Shown here piece after piece: positions 19,566-28,333 of a stretch of DNA of 64,000 bases (its first letter is position 1; each line of letters starts with the position of its first letter). Made by a program: the position numbers and the translations under genes. The notes under the pieces were generated by a model. The model did not search any database. It was not told the DNA's origin and was given only the letters and a program-made list of their open reading frames with translations. This DNA comes from Streptomyces sp. NBC_00448 (GTDB lineage: Bacteria > Actinomycetota > Actinomycetes > Streptomycetales > Streptomycetaceae): the NCBI RefSeq assembly GCF_036014115.1, contig NZ_CP107913.1, positions 4,387,001 through 4,451,000 of the forward strand. Direction: 5' to 3'.

Positions 19566-21623
19566 GTGCGCCTGGGTACGAAGGTCGGCGAGCGCTACCG
19601 CCTGACGAAAGGCCCGATCCGAGGCGGCTCGGGCGAAGTCTGGCTCGCCCACGACGAGGAACTGGGCCGGGACGTCGTCCTGAAAAGGGTCCTGGGCGTC
19701 GAAAGCCCCACCGGCTTCGACCGGCTCCGCGCCGAAGCCCGCGTCCTCGCCCGTTTCAGCCACGCCCACGTGGTGACCCTGCACGACGCCGTCCGCGTCG
19801 GCCGGCGCAACCGCGCCACCACCTACCTCGTGATGGAGTACGCCCCCGGCGGCAGCCTGGACCACCGCCCGCCCCTGCCCCCGCACCTCGCCGCCCACCT
19901 CGGCGCGCAGATCGCGGACGCGCTGATCGCCCTGCACACGGAGGGCATCGTGCACGGCGACATCAAACCGGGCAACGTCGTGGCCGCCGGCCCCCGCACC
20001 GTGAAACTCGCCGACTTCGGCGCCGCGTACCGGGTCGGCGGCAAGGAGACCATCACCCCGAACAGCGCGATCGGCTACACCCCCGACTACGCCGCCCCCG
20101 AAGTCGTCCGCGGGCAGCCAGAGCCCGCCTCGGACGTCTTCTCGCTCGCCGCCATGGTGTACGCCCTGATCAGCGGAGATCCGCCGCGGCCCCCGGGTGC
20201 GCCGGGCGCGGGATCGTACCGGCCGGGCCCGGAATCCCGGCGGAACGTCGAACTGACCGCCGACGTGGGCCCGTTGCGGGAGCCCCTGACCGCGATGCTG
20301 CGCCGCGACCCGGGCGCGCGGCCCACCGCCGCCGAGGCGCTGGAGCTGCTGCGCACGGCGGCCGGACCGGTCGCCGAACTGCCCGCGCTCCCGGACCTGT
20401 TGGAGCCGACGGAACGCAGCAGCGGTACGGCGGAGGACGGTTCGGAGCCCGCCCGCTTTCCTCCCGGCCCGTTCCGCCCTGCCCGCTTCCGTCCCGGCCG
20501 ATTCCGTCCCGGCCGATACCTACGGGACCACCTGCGGTCGGTCGTCGCGGCTTCCGCGGCCGTGGTCGTGCTGGCGGCGGCCGCCGGAGTGTGGGCGGCG
20601 AGCGGCGGCTCGGGCGGGGCGTCGGCCGCACCCGGTTCCGCGCCCTCGGGCCGCCCCGCGCCGAAGGCGCCCACGTCCGCCGGCTCCGTCTCCGCGGCCC
20701 TCGTCGGCGACCAGCGCACCGCCGACCCCTGCGCGCTCGCGAAGCCCGCCGCGCTGGCGCAGTACGGCGACGCCGAACTCGACCCGGCGTACGGCAACTT
20801 CGACCGGTGCGACGTCATCGTGGACACCAGGTCCGGGCCGGAGATCGACATCGAGGTGGAGTTCGTCGACGGCTCGGCGCAGCCCACCGGCACCGTGCAC
20901 ACCGCGGGCCGGGTGCGCGTCGTGGACGAGCCCGCGGACGGCGGCGAGTGCGACCGTACGCTCCTGCTCGACGGCGCAACGGACACCGGCGGCGGCAACA
21001 GCGCCAACGGCGGCCACGATCACGGCGGGCGGCACCGTTCCACCAGCGTGCACGCCGTCGTCACCGCGAAGCCGGCCGACGACTCCGACCCCTCCTCCAC
21101 CGTGCTGTGCGGCATGGCCGACACCGCCACCACCGCCGCGGTCGCCGCCCTCAACGCCGTGCCGACCGGCGGCCAACTCCCGCGCCGCACACCCGCGTTG
21201 CCCGCCGAGTCGCTGGTCGACACGGATGCCTGCACGCTGCTGACCGCGACGGCGCTCGAAGTCGTCCCCGGCATCGACGCCAACGACCCGGACGTCTCCT
21301 ACGGCAACTGGGACTGCTCGTGGCAGAGCACCACCAGCGACATCGACGTCGACCTCGCCTTCGACCGAGGCGATCTGCCCACCGCCGACGACGGCACCTC
21401 CACCCGCCTCGGCGGCCACCGCGCCTTCGTCGCCCCGCCCGACTCCGACGGCGACCACACCGCCGTGGTCGAGGTGGTCTACCGCACCTACACCGACGAC
21501 CACGGCGACCGGCTCGCCGAGACCTTCGAGTTGGAGGTCAGCGGCTCGGGCGGCGACGCGAGGCTGCGCTCCATGGCGACCCAGCTCGCCGCCGCGGCCG
21601 CCGCCCGGCTCCCCACCCGCTGA
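19566..21623 (+). CDS. Membrane Ser/Thr protein kinase with duplicated external domain
   Basis: The protein has 685 residues from GTG at 19566, five bases after GGAGG; a GTG at 19551 overlaps that site. The kinase domain covers about residues 8-270: glycine loop (IRGGSGEVW), K40, catalytic loop HGDIKPGN (D132, with Gly instead of the Arg of RD kinases), DFG at 150-152 and APE near 177-179. FRPGR-type repeats lead into one transmembrane helix (about 325-345). The external part holds two related modules, starting DPCALAKPAAL and DACTLLTATAL, each with a YGN-(F/W)-D-x-C element. They probably form the ligand sensor. The next gene encodes an FHA protein, a likely phosphothreonine reader. Confidence 0.9.
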   Translation: MRLGTKVGERYRLTKGPIRGGSGEVWLAHDEELGRDVVLKRVLGVESPTGFDRLRAEARVLARFSHAHVVTLHDAVRVGRRNRATTYLVMEYAPGGSLDHRPPLPPHLAAHLGAQIADALIALHTEGIVHGDIKPGNVVAAGPRTVKLADFGAAYRVGGKETITPNSAIGYTPDYAAPEVVRGQPEPASDVFSLAAMVYALISGDPPRPPGAPGAGSYRPGPESRRNVELTADVGPLREPLTAMLRRDPGARPTAAEALELLRTAAGPVAELPALPDLLEPTERSSGTAEDGSEPARFPPGPFRPARFRPGRFRPGRYLRDHLRSVVAASAAVVVLAAAAGVWAASGGSGGASAAPGSAPSGRPAPKAPTSAGSVSAALVGDQRTADPCALAKPAALAQYGDAELDPAYGNFDRCDVIVDTRSGPEIDIEVEFVDGSAQPTGTVHTAGRVRVVDEPADGGECDRTLLLDGATDTGGGNSANGGHDHGGRHRSTSVHAVVTAKPADDSDPSSTVLCGMADTATTAAVAALNAVPTGGQLPRRTPALPAESLVDTDACTLLTATALEVVPGIDANDPDVSYGNWDCSWQSTTSDIDVDLAFDRGDLPTADDGTSTRLGGHRAFVAPPDSDGDHTAVVEVVYRTYTDDHGDRLAETFELEVSGSGGDARLRSMATQLAAAAAARLPTR

Positions 21624-21769
21624 CCCGTCTGCGGAGGGGTCCCGCGCCGGCCGGGCACACTCGGACAAAGAGGTGCGCGACGAGAGTGGAAGGCGCACGG
21701 GGGACACCGCGGGGCCGTGCACCGGAGGGGAGCGCACGGCCCACCCCCGCCGCCGATGAGGAGGAGACA

Positions 21770-22621
21770 GTGAACAGCCCGGACAGCCTCGCGCGGGGCG
21801 CCGCGCCCGCCAGCCCCGGCACGCTCCACGCCCGCACCGTGACCGGCGGCATCAAGGTGGCACCGCGCGCCGGGCTGGTGGTCAGGTTCGGCCGCGGCGA
21901 GCGCCCGGACGACGTGGACCTGCCGGTCGGCGAGGACGACCTGCGGGTCAGCCGCCGGCACGGCGAACTCACCTACCGCAAGCGCCAGTGGTGGCTGCGC
22001 AACACCGGCCGGCAGCTCGTCCGCCTGCCGCACGGCCGCCTGATGCACACCACCACCGACCCGATCCCGCTCGTCCCCGGCTACACCCCGGTCTTCGTCA
22101 AGGGCTCCGGCTTCCGCGAGCACCTGGTCGAGCTGTACGTCACCGGCCACGACGAGCGCGGCTCCGTACCCCGCCGCCGCGCCGAGACCCTGCCGCCCAA
22201 GCTGTGGCCGCTGGACGACGACGAACGGCTGCTGCTGGTCGTCATGGGCCAGCACTACCTGCTCTACGAGGACGGCCCGCGCCCGCTGGCGTACCGGCAG
22301 ACCGCCGAGCAACTCGCGTACCTGCGCCCCGACGGCAACTGGAGCGTGCGCCGGATCGAGTACAAACTCGCCTCCGTACGGCGGCGATTGCACGAAGGCG
22401 GCTTCCCGTACCCGCTGATGCACGACGGCGACGCGGGCACCCCGTGGGACAACAACCTCCTGCACAACCTCCTCAAGGGCCTGGTCGAGTCCACCACGCT
22501 GGTGCCGCCGGACCTGGACCTGATGGAGACCGAGCCGGACGAGGACGGCTCCGGCGACGAGCACGCGGACGCCACCGCGCACGGGAACGGAAACGGGCAC
22601 GGGACCGACACCGACGGCTGA
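21770..22621 (+). CDS. FHA-domain protein with C-terminal helical domain
   Basis: The protein has 283 residues from GTG at 21770, preceded by GAGGAG. The FHA fold is recognisable (VVRFGRGERPDDVDLPVGEDDLRVSRRHGELTYRKRQWWLRNTG), including the Arg and the S-R-R-H phosphothreonine-contact residues. The C-terminal half (RLLLVVMGQHYLLYEDGPRPLAYRQTAEQLAYL) resembles a wHTH-like regulatory domain seen in streptomycete FHA proteins. The tail is Asp/His/Gly-rich. Its place 146 bp after the kinase suggests it binds kinase-phosphorylated threonines, perhaps autophosphorylated kinase. Confidence 0.82.
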   Translation: MNSPDSLARGAAPASPGTLHARTVTGGIKVAPRAGLVVRFGRGERPDDVDLPVGEDDLRVSRRHGELTYRKRQWWLRNTGRQLVRLPHGRLMHTTTDPIPLVPGYTPVFVKGSGFREHLVELYVTGHDERGSVPRRRAETLPPKLWPLDDDERLLLVVMGQHYLLYEDGPRPLAYRQTAEQLAYLRPDGNWSVRRIEYKLASVRRRLHEGGFPYPLMHDGDAGTPWDNNLLHNLLKGLVESTTLVPPDLDLMETEPDEDGSGDEHADATAHGNGNGHGTDTDG

Positions 22622-22646
22622 GGGACGCCCGGGTCGCGTTCCCGGG

Positions 22647-23264
22647 TCACGCCCCCGCTGAAGCCTCCGCCGAAAACCCCGCCGAAGCCCCGGCCGAAGC
22701 CCCCGGCCGCGCCCGCAGCCCGTCGAGCACGAGGCCGAGCAGGTGCCGGGTGCGCGGCTCCCAGTCCGGCCCCTGGTCGCTGCGCCACAGGAAGTCCACC
22801 AGGAGCAGCACGTCCGGCGCGTCCACGTCGGCCCGCACGGCGCCGGCGTCCTGCCCGGCCAGCAGCAGCGAGCCGATCGTGTCGATCACCCGGCCGTAGT
22901 ACTCGTTGGACAGGTCCGCCCGGGTCGCGGCCTCCACGGCCTGCGCGACGCCGTGCTTGATCCGGCCGTACGCCGCCAGCCGGTCCAGCCACAGCCGCAG
23001 GGCCTCCAGCGGCCGCTGCTCGTGCGCGCGCAGCAACTCGGGCGCGGCGCGCAGCAGTTCCTCGATGTCCTGCCGGTAGACGGCCAGCAGCAGCGCCTCA
23101 CGGGTGGCGAAGTGCCGGTAGAGCGTGCCCTGGCCGACCCCCGCGCGCTTCGCGATCGAGTTCAGCGTCGCGTCGGCCGACTCGGTCAGCGCGACCCGGG
23201 CCACGTCCACGATCCGGGCCCGGTTCTGCTCCGCGTCGGCCCGCCGAGGTGCTCGCTCGGTCAC
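22647..23264 (-). CDS. TetR/AcrR-family transcriptional regulator
   Basis: The protein has 205 residues. The N-terminal HTH is typical: ARIVDVARVALTESADATLNSIAKRAGVGQGTLYRHFATREALLLAVY. The ligand-binding domain is all-helical, and the tail is an Ala/Ser/Gly repeat (GASAGASAGFSAEASAGA). It is divergent from an SDR oxidoreductase gene; the 116-bp gap contains two copies of an AGCGGAC-N4-GTCCGCT palindrome, which I take as its operators. It most likely represses itself and the SDR. Confidence 0.9.
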   Translation of the reverse strand: MTERAPRRADAEQNRARIVDVARVALTESADATLNSIAKRAGVGQGTLYRHFATREALLLAVYRQDIEELLRAAPELLRAHEQRPLEALRLWLDRLAAYGRIKHGVAQAVEAATRADLSNEYYGRVIDTIGSLLLAGQDAGAVRADVDAPDVLLLVDFLWRSDQGPDWEPRTRHLLGLVLDGLRARPGASAGASAGFSAEASAGA

Positions 23265-23288
23265 GAGGCGCCCTTCCTTCCTTTGCTA

Positions 23289-23338
23289 AGCGGACATCTG
23301 TCCGCTACGTTGGAATGGAAGCGGACGCGTGTCCGCTT
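23289..23338. promoter_or_regulatory. Tandem TetR operators (two AGCGGAC-N4-GTCCGCT palindromes)
   Basis: Palindrome 1 spans 23289-23306 (AGCGGACATCTGTCCGCT) and palindrome 2 spans 23319-23338 (AAGCGGACGCGTGTCCGCTT). Arms are identical and centres lie about 31 bp apart, near three helical turns, so two dimers would sit on the same face of the DNA. The position between divergent tetR and SDR genes supports coordinated repression. Confidence 0.85.
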
Positions 23339-23380
23339 CCCGTTCCGACGATACCGCGAACCCCCGGCAAGGAGCAGTCC

Positions 23381-24172
23381 ATGTCCACCGCAGCACCCGC
23401 GACCCCCGCCTCCGCCGCGTCCCCCTCATCCCCCACGCCCCCGCTGCGCGGCAAGGTCGTCGCCCTCACCGGCGCGAGCAGCGGCATCGGCGAGGCCACC
23501 GCACTGCTGCTCGCCGCGCGCGGCGCCCGGCTGGTGCTCGGCGCGCGCCGCACCGACCGGCTGGACGCGCTCGCCGCGCGGATCACCGCGGCCGGCGGCG
23601 AGGCCGTCACCGCCAGGACCGACGTACGCCGCAGCGAGGACCTGGCGGCGCTCGTCGCCCTCGCCGGGCAGCGCTTCGGCCGGCTCGACGTCCTGGTGGG
23701 CAACGCCGGCATCGGCCCGGTCTCCCCGCTCGACGACCTGCGGGTCGAGGACTGGGCGGACATGGTCGACATCAACGTGAAGGGCCTGCTGCACGGCATC
23801 GCCGCGGCCCTGCCGGTCTTCCGCGCCCAGGGCTCGGGGCACTTCGTCACGACCCTGTCCACCGCGGGCCTGCGGATCGTCCCCGGCCAGGTGGTCTACG
23901 CGGCGACCAAGAACGCCGCCCGCACCATCTGCGAGGGCCTGCGCCAGGAGGCGGGCCCGCACATCCGCGTCACCTCCGTCTCCCCCGGTTTCGTGCACAC
24001 CGACTTCGCGGCGGGTGCGGCCGACCCGCAGGTGCGCGCCGAACTCCTCGCCAAGCGCGACGAGATCGCCATCCCGCCGGACGCCATCGCCCGGGCCATC
24101 GGCTACGCCATCGAGCAGCCGGCGGACGTGGACGTCAACGAGATCGTGATCCGCCCGACCGCCCAGAGCTGA
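23381..24172 (+). CDS. Short-chain dehydrogenase/reductase
   Basis: The protein has 263 residues from ATG at 23381, six bases after GGAG. Classical SDR signatures: TGASSGIG (30-37) for cofactor, NAG at 108-110, and catalytic S160, Y173 and K177 in the Y-x3-K arrangement. The Arg-rich loop after beta-2 (GARRTDRLD) points to NADP(H). GFVHTDFAAGAADP is the usual post-catalytic region. The unusual AT/P-rich N-terminal 20 residues are probably disordered. Regulated, with the divergent TetR, from the paired operators; probably a detoxification or secondary-metabolite-type reductase, substrate unknown. Confidence 0.9.
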   Translation: MSTAAPATPASAASPSSPTPPLRGKVVALTGASSGIGEATALLLAARGARLVLGARRTDRLDALAARITAAGGEAVTARTDVRRSEDLAALVALAGQRFGRLDVLVGNAGIGPVSPLDDLRVEDWADMVDINVKGLLHGIAAALPVFRAQGSGHFVTTLSTAGLRIVPGQVVYAATKNAARTICEGLRQEAGPHIRVTSVSPGFVHTDFAAGAADPQVRAELLAKRDEIAIPPDAIARAIGYAIEQPADVDVNEIVIRPTAQS

Positions 24173-24328
24173 ACTCCCCCGAGCACAGCCGCACTTCACC
24201 CCGCGAACCCGAACCCGGCCACGTCCTCCCGTACGGACCTCCGCCGCGTACCGCCGCCCTCGCTTCACGGCCGGTTCACGCGGCGGCCAACCCGCCGTGA
24301 AGATGCGGCGGCACCCTGGCGGTTGGCC

Positions 24329-24344
24329 ATTACCGGCTGGTAAT
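24329..24344. promoter_or_regulatory. Inverted repeat upstream of metallophosphoesterase
   Basis: ATTACC-GGCT-GGTAAT, a perfect 6-bp-arm inverted repeat in a more AT-rich stretch 128 bp before the metallophosphoesterase start. It may be an operator for that gene. Nothing else of note is seen in the 299 bp between the SDR and this gene. Confidence 0.35.
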
Positions 24345-24471
24345 ACGGAGCTGAGCGCGCGCCGGGCACGTCACCGGCACGGGCCGAGCGACGCCCGACA
24401 CCCCGGCCGGCGAAGGGCCGGAGCAGCAGCCGCACGAGCGCCAACCCCGCCCACCGTCAGGAGACTTGTCC

Positions 24472-26220
24472 ATGCGCGCAGCCAGCAGACGCCAGTTCCT
24501 CTCCGGTGCCTCCGCCGCGGCGGCGGCCGCCGCCCTGACCCTGGTGGACAGCCCGTTCGCGTCGGCCGCGGCCCACGACCGCGCGGTCGCCACGACCGCC
24601 GCGCGCGCCGTCGCGGTCGAGGGCACCACGCTCGCCCAGGCCGCGACGGCGACCGGCACCGGCACGTACAAGAGGCTTGCGGCCGGGCCCGGTTGGCCGC
24701 TGGTGGTACGCGGCGAGCTGGCCGCGGCCGGCTCCGGGCGGGACACCACGCGGACCGGGCTCGCCTCCTTCGTGCAGTTCACCGACCTGCACCTGGCCGA
24801 CACCGAGTCGCCCGTGCGCTTCGAGTACCTGGCGCAGTACATCGACTCCGCCTACCGCCCGCACGAGGCGCTGACCGTGCGCGGCGCGGCCTCACTGGTG
24901 GACCGGGTCAACTCCCTTTCCGGCGGCCCCTACACGGGCCTGCCGTTCTCGCTGGTGATGGCGACCGGCGACAACACCGACAACCACGAGCAGGTCGAAC
25001 TCGACTGGTACCTCACGGTGATGAGCGGCGGCGCGATCACTCCGAACACCGGGGACACCTCGCGGTACGAGGGCGTGCAGAACTCCGGTTCCGCGCTGTA
25101 CTGGAACCCCGAGTCGTCCTACCAGGACCACTACAAGGCGGCCGGCTTCCCGCAGGTGCCGGGCTTCCTGGCCGCGGCCGGGAAGCCGTTCACCGCGACC
25201 GGGCTGCGCACCCCCTGGTACACCACGGTCGGCAACCACGACGACAGCATCGAGGGCACCCTGCCCGACCTGGGCCTGCTGGGCTCGCTCTACACCGGCG
25301 GCGGCAAGATCGAGGGCGTGGACGACGCGACCGCGGCCAAGCTCGCCGACGCGATCCAGCACGACCCGGCGACCGCGGTCGCCCTCCTGCTCGGCCTGCT
25401 CGAAGGCGGCGGCCCGGTCCGCTCGGTCACCCCCGACGCCCGCCGCGCCCCCTTCACCCCGAAGCAGTTCGCCCAGGCTCACCTCGCCACCGCCCGCACC
25501 GGCCCCGGCCCGTACGGCCACGGCTTCACCCCGGCGGCGGCCGACAGCGGCAAGCTCTACTACACCTTCCCGATCTCCGACGGCGTCCTCGGCGTCAGCC
25601 TCGACACCACCAACCGCGCCGGGTGGGCGGACGGCTCCATCGGCTCCGCCCAGCTCAAGTGGCTGGAGTCGGTGCTCCAGTCGTACAGCACCCACTGGTA
25701 CGACACCGACGGCAACGTGGTCCGGCGCGGCTCGCAGGACCAGCTCGTCGTCCTGTTCAGCCACCACACCAGCACCACCATGGGCAACACGCTGCCCGAC
25801 CCGTACAACCTCCTCGACGGCCGGCACACCGGCACCGGACTCGTCACCCTGCTGCAGCGCTACCCCAACGTGGTGGCCTGGGTGAACGGCCACACGCACG
25901 CCAACCTCATCACCCCGCACGGCCACGCCGTCCCCGAGCGGGCCTTCTGGGAGATCAACACCGCCTCCCACGTCGACTTCCCGCAGCACGCCCGGCTGAT
26001 CGAGATCGCCGACAACCACGACGGCACCCTGTCGCTCTTCACCACCCTCGTCGAGTCCGCCGCCCCCTACGCGACCGACTTCGGCACCACCACCGAGCCC
26101 AACCTCGCCGCCCTCTACCGCGAGCTCTCCTTCAACGACCCCTACGCCACCCCCGCCGCCAAGCTCGGTACCTCCGCCGACCACAACACCGAGCTCCTCC
26201 TGGCCAAGCCGAGCACCTGA
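24472..26220 (+). CDS. Tat-exported metallophosphoesterase (TIGR03767-like)
   Basis: The protein has 582 residues from ATG at 24472, preceded by AGGAGA; the TTG at 24466 is less likely. A twin-arginine signal (SRRQFLSGAS) with Ala-rich core ends near FASAAA. The binuclear-metal motifs appear in order: FTDLHLAD (D-x-H), MATGDNTDN (G-D-x2-D), TVGNHDD (G-N-H-D), LFSHHTS and WVNGHTHAN (G-H-x-H). This is a calcineurin-like phosphoesterase acting outside the membrane, in a family often linked to phosphate scavenging. The substrate may be a phosphomonoester or diester. Monocistronic. Confidence 0.88.
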   Translation: MRAASRRQFLSGASAAAAAAALTLVDSPFASAAAHDRAVATTAARAVAVEGTTLAQAATATGTGTYKRLAAGPGWPLVVRGELAAAGSGRDTTRTGLASFVQFTDLHLADTESPVRFEYLAQYIDSAYRPHEALTVRGAASLVDRVNSLSGGPYTGLPFSLVMATGDNTDNHEQVELDWYLTVMSGGAITPNTGDTSRYEGVQNSGSALYWNPESSYQDHYKAAGFPQVPGFLAAAGKPFTATGLRTPWYTTVGNHDDSIEGTLPDLGLLGSLYTGGGKIEGVDDATAAKLADAIQHDPATAVALLLGLLEGGGPVRSVTPDARRAPFTPKQFAQAHLATARTGPGPYGHGFTPAAADSGKLYYTFPISDGVLGVSLDTTNRAGWADGSIGSAQLKWLESVLQSYSTHWYDTDGNVVRRGSQDQLVVLFSHHTSTTMGNTLPDPYNLLDGRHTGTGLVTLLQRYPNVVAWVNGHTHANLITPHGHAVPERAFWEINTASHVDFPQHARLIEIADNHDGTLSLFTTLVESAAPYATDFGTTTEPNLAALYRELSFNDPYATPAAKLGTSADHNTELLLAKPST

Positions 26221-26236
26221 CCGCCCGCGCGGCGGA

Positions 26237-26740
26237 TCAGCGGTGCGAGATCGACAGGTCCGCGGTGCCCCCGTGCACCGACCCGACCCGTACCGAGATG
26301 CCGTTCAGCGCGGCGGTGCCGCCGGGGCTGACCCCGGACTCCAGGTGGGTCCCGCCGCCGTTCGCCTCGATGGTGACGCCGTCGGGGCCGATCCGGGTGA
26401 CCTTGAACGCGGAGAAGCCGAACCGGCTGTCCACCGGGATGGTGACCGGCCGGGAGACGGTGATCTCGCAGGTGCCGTCGTAGCAGGCGTGGAGATCAGT
26501 GGTGGTGCCGGCGCTCGGGGACGCGGGGGCGGGAGTGGTCGCGGTGGCCGGCGGGACCGGGGGCGGCGCGGGCGCCGGCGCGGTGGAGGTCGAGGCCGCG
26601 GTGGTCGCCGGTGTGCGCCCGGCCCCCTGGGCGGTCCCGCTCCCGTGCCCGCCGCCGCGCCCGCCCGACCCGCATCCCGCCAGTACCGCGGCCGCCACCA
26701 CCGCGCCCGCAACGTACCCGCACCGCATGTGTCCGGCCAT
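26237..26740 (-). CDS. Putative lipoprotein of unknown function
   Basis: The protein has 167 residues. A short N-terminus, hydrophobic AGAVVAAAVLAGC with lipobox LAGC, a Thr/Ala/Pro-rich linker of about 50 residues and a small beta-rich domain (CYDGTCEITVSRPVTIPVDSRFGFSAFKVTRIG) with a likely Cys-Cys pair. The final domain reads like a surface beta-sandwich; no family is recognised with certainty. It is convergent with the metallophosphoesterase, 16 bp apart. Confidence 0.65.
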   Translation of the reverse strand: MAGHMRCGYVAGAVVAAAVLAGCGSGGRGGGHGSGTAQGAGRTPATTAASTSTAPAPAPPPVPPATATTPAPASPSAGTTTDLHACYDGTCEITVSRPVTIPVDSRFGFSAFKVTRIGPDGVTIEANGGGTHLESGVSPGGTAALNGISVRVGSVHGGTADLSISHR

Positions 26741-26884
26741 CGCTCGACTCCCCGCTCGCGCCCCCGGTCCACCCGGGTCCGCCCCTTCCGGCGGCTCCCC
26801 CAGGTCTACCCGGTGCGACCCGGGACCCGTCCCGAGCCGGCCGTACCGCCCCCGTACGGGTGACGCGCGGCGCCGGGCCTGACG

Positions 26885-27727
26885 TCAGTCCGGGATCGGT
26901 ACGGCCGCGCCGCGCACGCTGATGCCCTCGGCCGGGTCCATGGGGACGCCGACCGTGAGCACGCTCGGCCGGCCCATGTCGTCGCCCTGGTGGACGGTGA
27001 GCTCGGCCGGCAGTGCGACCAGGCCGAGTTCCCGCAGGTAGCCGCCGAACGCGCCGGCCGCCGCACCCGTGGCCGGGTCCTCGACCACGCCACCGGGCGG
27101 GAAGGGGTTGCGGGCGTGGAAGACCGTCGCCGACTCCCGCCAGACCAGGTCGACCGTCGTCCAGTCGCGGCGGCGCATGAGGTCGCCGAGCGCGGCCATG
27201 TCGTAGTCGAGCGCGGCCAGCCGCTGCCGGGTCGAGGCGGCGATCACCGGGTGCCAGGCGCCGGCGTAGGCGATCCGCGGCGGCAGTGCCGGGTCCAGTT
27301 CGGCCGCGGACCAGCGCAGCGCGGCGAGCAACTCCGCCAGGTCGTCCGGGGCGAGCGGCACCGACCTGGGCGGCACGCTCACCAACTCGGCGGTGATCAC
27401 GCCGTCGGCCCCCACCGAGGTCCCGACCCGGACGAGCCCGGCCCGGGTGTGGAAGTCCCGTGCGCCGGGGCCGTGCTCACGCGCGTGGGCGACCGCGGTG
27501 GCGATGGTCGCGTGCCCGCAGAACGACACCTCGGCCAGCGGGCTGAAGTAGCGGACGTCCAGGCCGCCGTCGGGGCGCGGTACGGCGAACGCCGTCTCCG
27601 AGTAGCCGACTTCGGCGGCGACGGCCAGCATCGCGGCCTCGTCGGCGCCGGTCGCGTCCAGCACCACGCCCGCCGGGTTCCCCCCGGAGGCGTCGGTGGC
27701 GAAAGCCACGTACTTCAGCACGTCCAT
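26885..27727 (-). CDS. PhzF-family isomerase/epimerase-like protein
   Basis: The protein has 280 residues. Pseudo-two-fold diaminopimelate-epimerase fold with N-terminal VAFATDASGGNPAGVVLDA, the general acid/base E44 in GYSETAF, FCGHATIATA, and C-terminal EDPATGAAAGAFGGYL. In PhzF the catalytic Glu performs a proton shift in phenazine synthesis. Isolated copies such as this one have unknown substrates. No phenazine genes accompany it; the neighbour on the other side is the tRNA-Asp/Phe pair. Confidence 0.88.
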   Translation of the reverse strand: MDVLKYVAFATDASGGNPAGVVLDATGADEAAMLAVAAEVGYSETAFAVPRPDGGLDVRYFSPLAEVSFCGHATIATAVAHAREHGPGARDFHTRAGLVRVGTSVGADGVITAELVSVPPRSVPLAPDDLAELLAALRWSAAELDPALPPRIAYAGAWHPVIAASTRQRLAALDYDMAALGDLMRRRDWTTVDLVWRESATVFHARNPFPPGGVVEDPATGAAAGAFGGYLRELGLVALPAELTVHQGDDMGRPSVLTVGVPMDPAEGISVRGAAVPIPD

Positions 27728-27998
27728 GGCCGCACGCTACCCAGCGCGTCATGACACCGTCAAAGCCCTCCCCGCGCCCTGTCCAAGCCCTGCCCACACC
27801 CGCGCGGACCTCGTGCGTACGGGACCCCGCCCCGATTCTGCTACGCTGATCCAGCGACATCAGCCCGCCGAAATGTCCGAACGGTCACAGGAAATCCCCA
27901 GAGGTTTCCGGGGTCCCGGAAGGCATGGCGCAGGCGTCGCGAAAAACCGGTGCGAGAGCGGGGCACATCATGTGTCACACTTGTGCCGCACCAAGCAA

Positions 27999-28073
27999 GG
28001 TCCTGTGGAGCAGTTTGGAGTGCTCGCCACCCTGTCAAGGTGGAGGCCGCGGGTTCAAATCCCGTCAGGACCG
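27999..28073 (+). tRNA. tRNA-Asp (GTC)
   Basis: A 75-nt cloverleaf: acceptor GGTCCTG pairs with CAGGACC, the D-loop carries GG, the anticodon stem CCACC/GGTGG frames loop CTGTCAA (anticodon GTC), and the T-loop is TTCAAAT. The 3' CCA is not encoded. A probable -10 (TACGCT) lies about 150 bp upstream. The sequence is identical to the copy at 32346-32420. Confidence 0.97.
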
Positions 28074-28077
28074 CTGC

Positions 28078-28151
28078 GGCTGGGTAGCTCAGTTGGTACG
28101 AGCGACCGCCTGAAAAGCGGTAGGTCGCCGGTTCGACCCCGGCCCCAGCCA
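28078..28151 (+). tRNA. tRNA-Phe (GAA)
   Basis: A 74-nt cloverleaf starting four bases after tRNA-Asp, so both are in one transcript. Acceptor GGCTGGG/CCCAGCC, canonical GG in the D-loop, anticodon loop CTGAAAA (GAA) and T-loop TTCGACC. CCA is not encoded. Confidence 0.97.
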
Positions 28152-28155
28152 CCGC

Positions 28156-28198
28156 ACGACGCAGGGCCCGTCTCCATCGGAGACGGGCCCTGCGTCGT
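28156..28198. terminator. 20-bp perfect hairpin terminator after tRNA-Asp/Phe
   Basis: Arms ACGACGCAGGGCCCGTCTCC and its complement enclose a 3-nt loop (ATC). Perfect pairing over 20 bp, placed five bases after tRNA-Phe, indicates a strong GC-type terminator (no long U-tract) and could stop transcription from either side. Confidence 0.9.
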
Positions 28199-28333
28199 TG
28201 GCGTGGGCACCCGGTAGGCAGCCGGCGGCCACCCGCGGGCGCCCCGTGGACCCCGCCCGCGTCCGGACGCCCCGAAAACCCCGCCGAAATGGGTTCGCCC
28301 GTCCTCCCCGGCAGGTGCGATGCTGGATCGCGT

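Noticed and set aside
18974..22621. 1215-codon plus-strand frame covering the kinase and FHA region
   Set aside because: Only the last 283 codons (from GTG 21770) are FHA; the earlier part is out of frame with the Ser/Thr kinase and has Arg/Pro-rich shadow composition.
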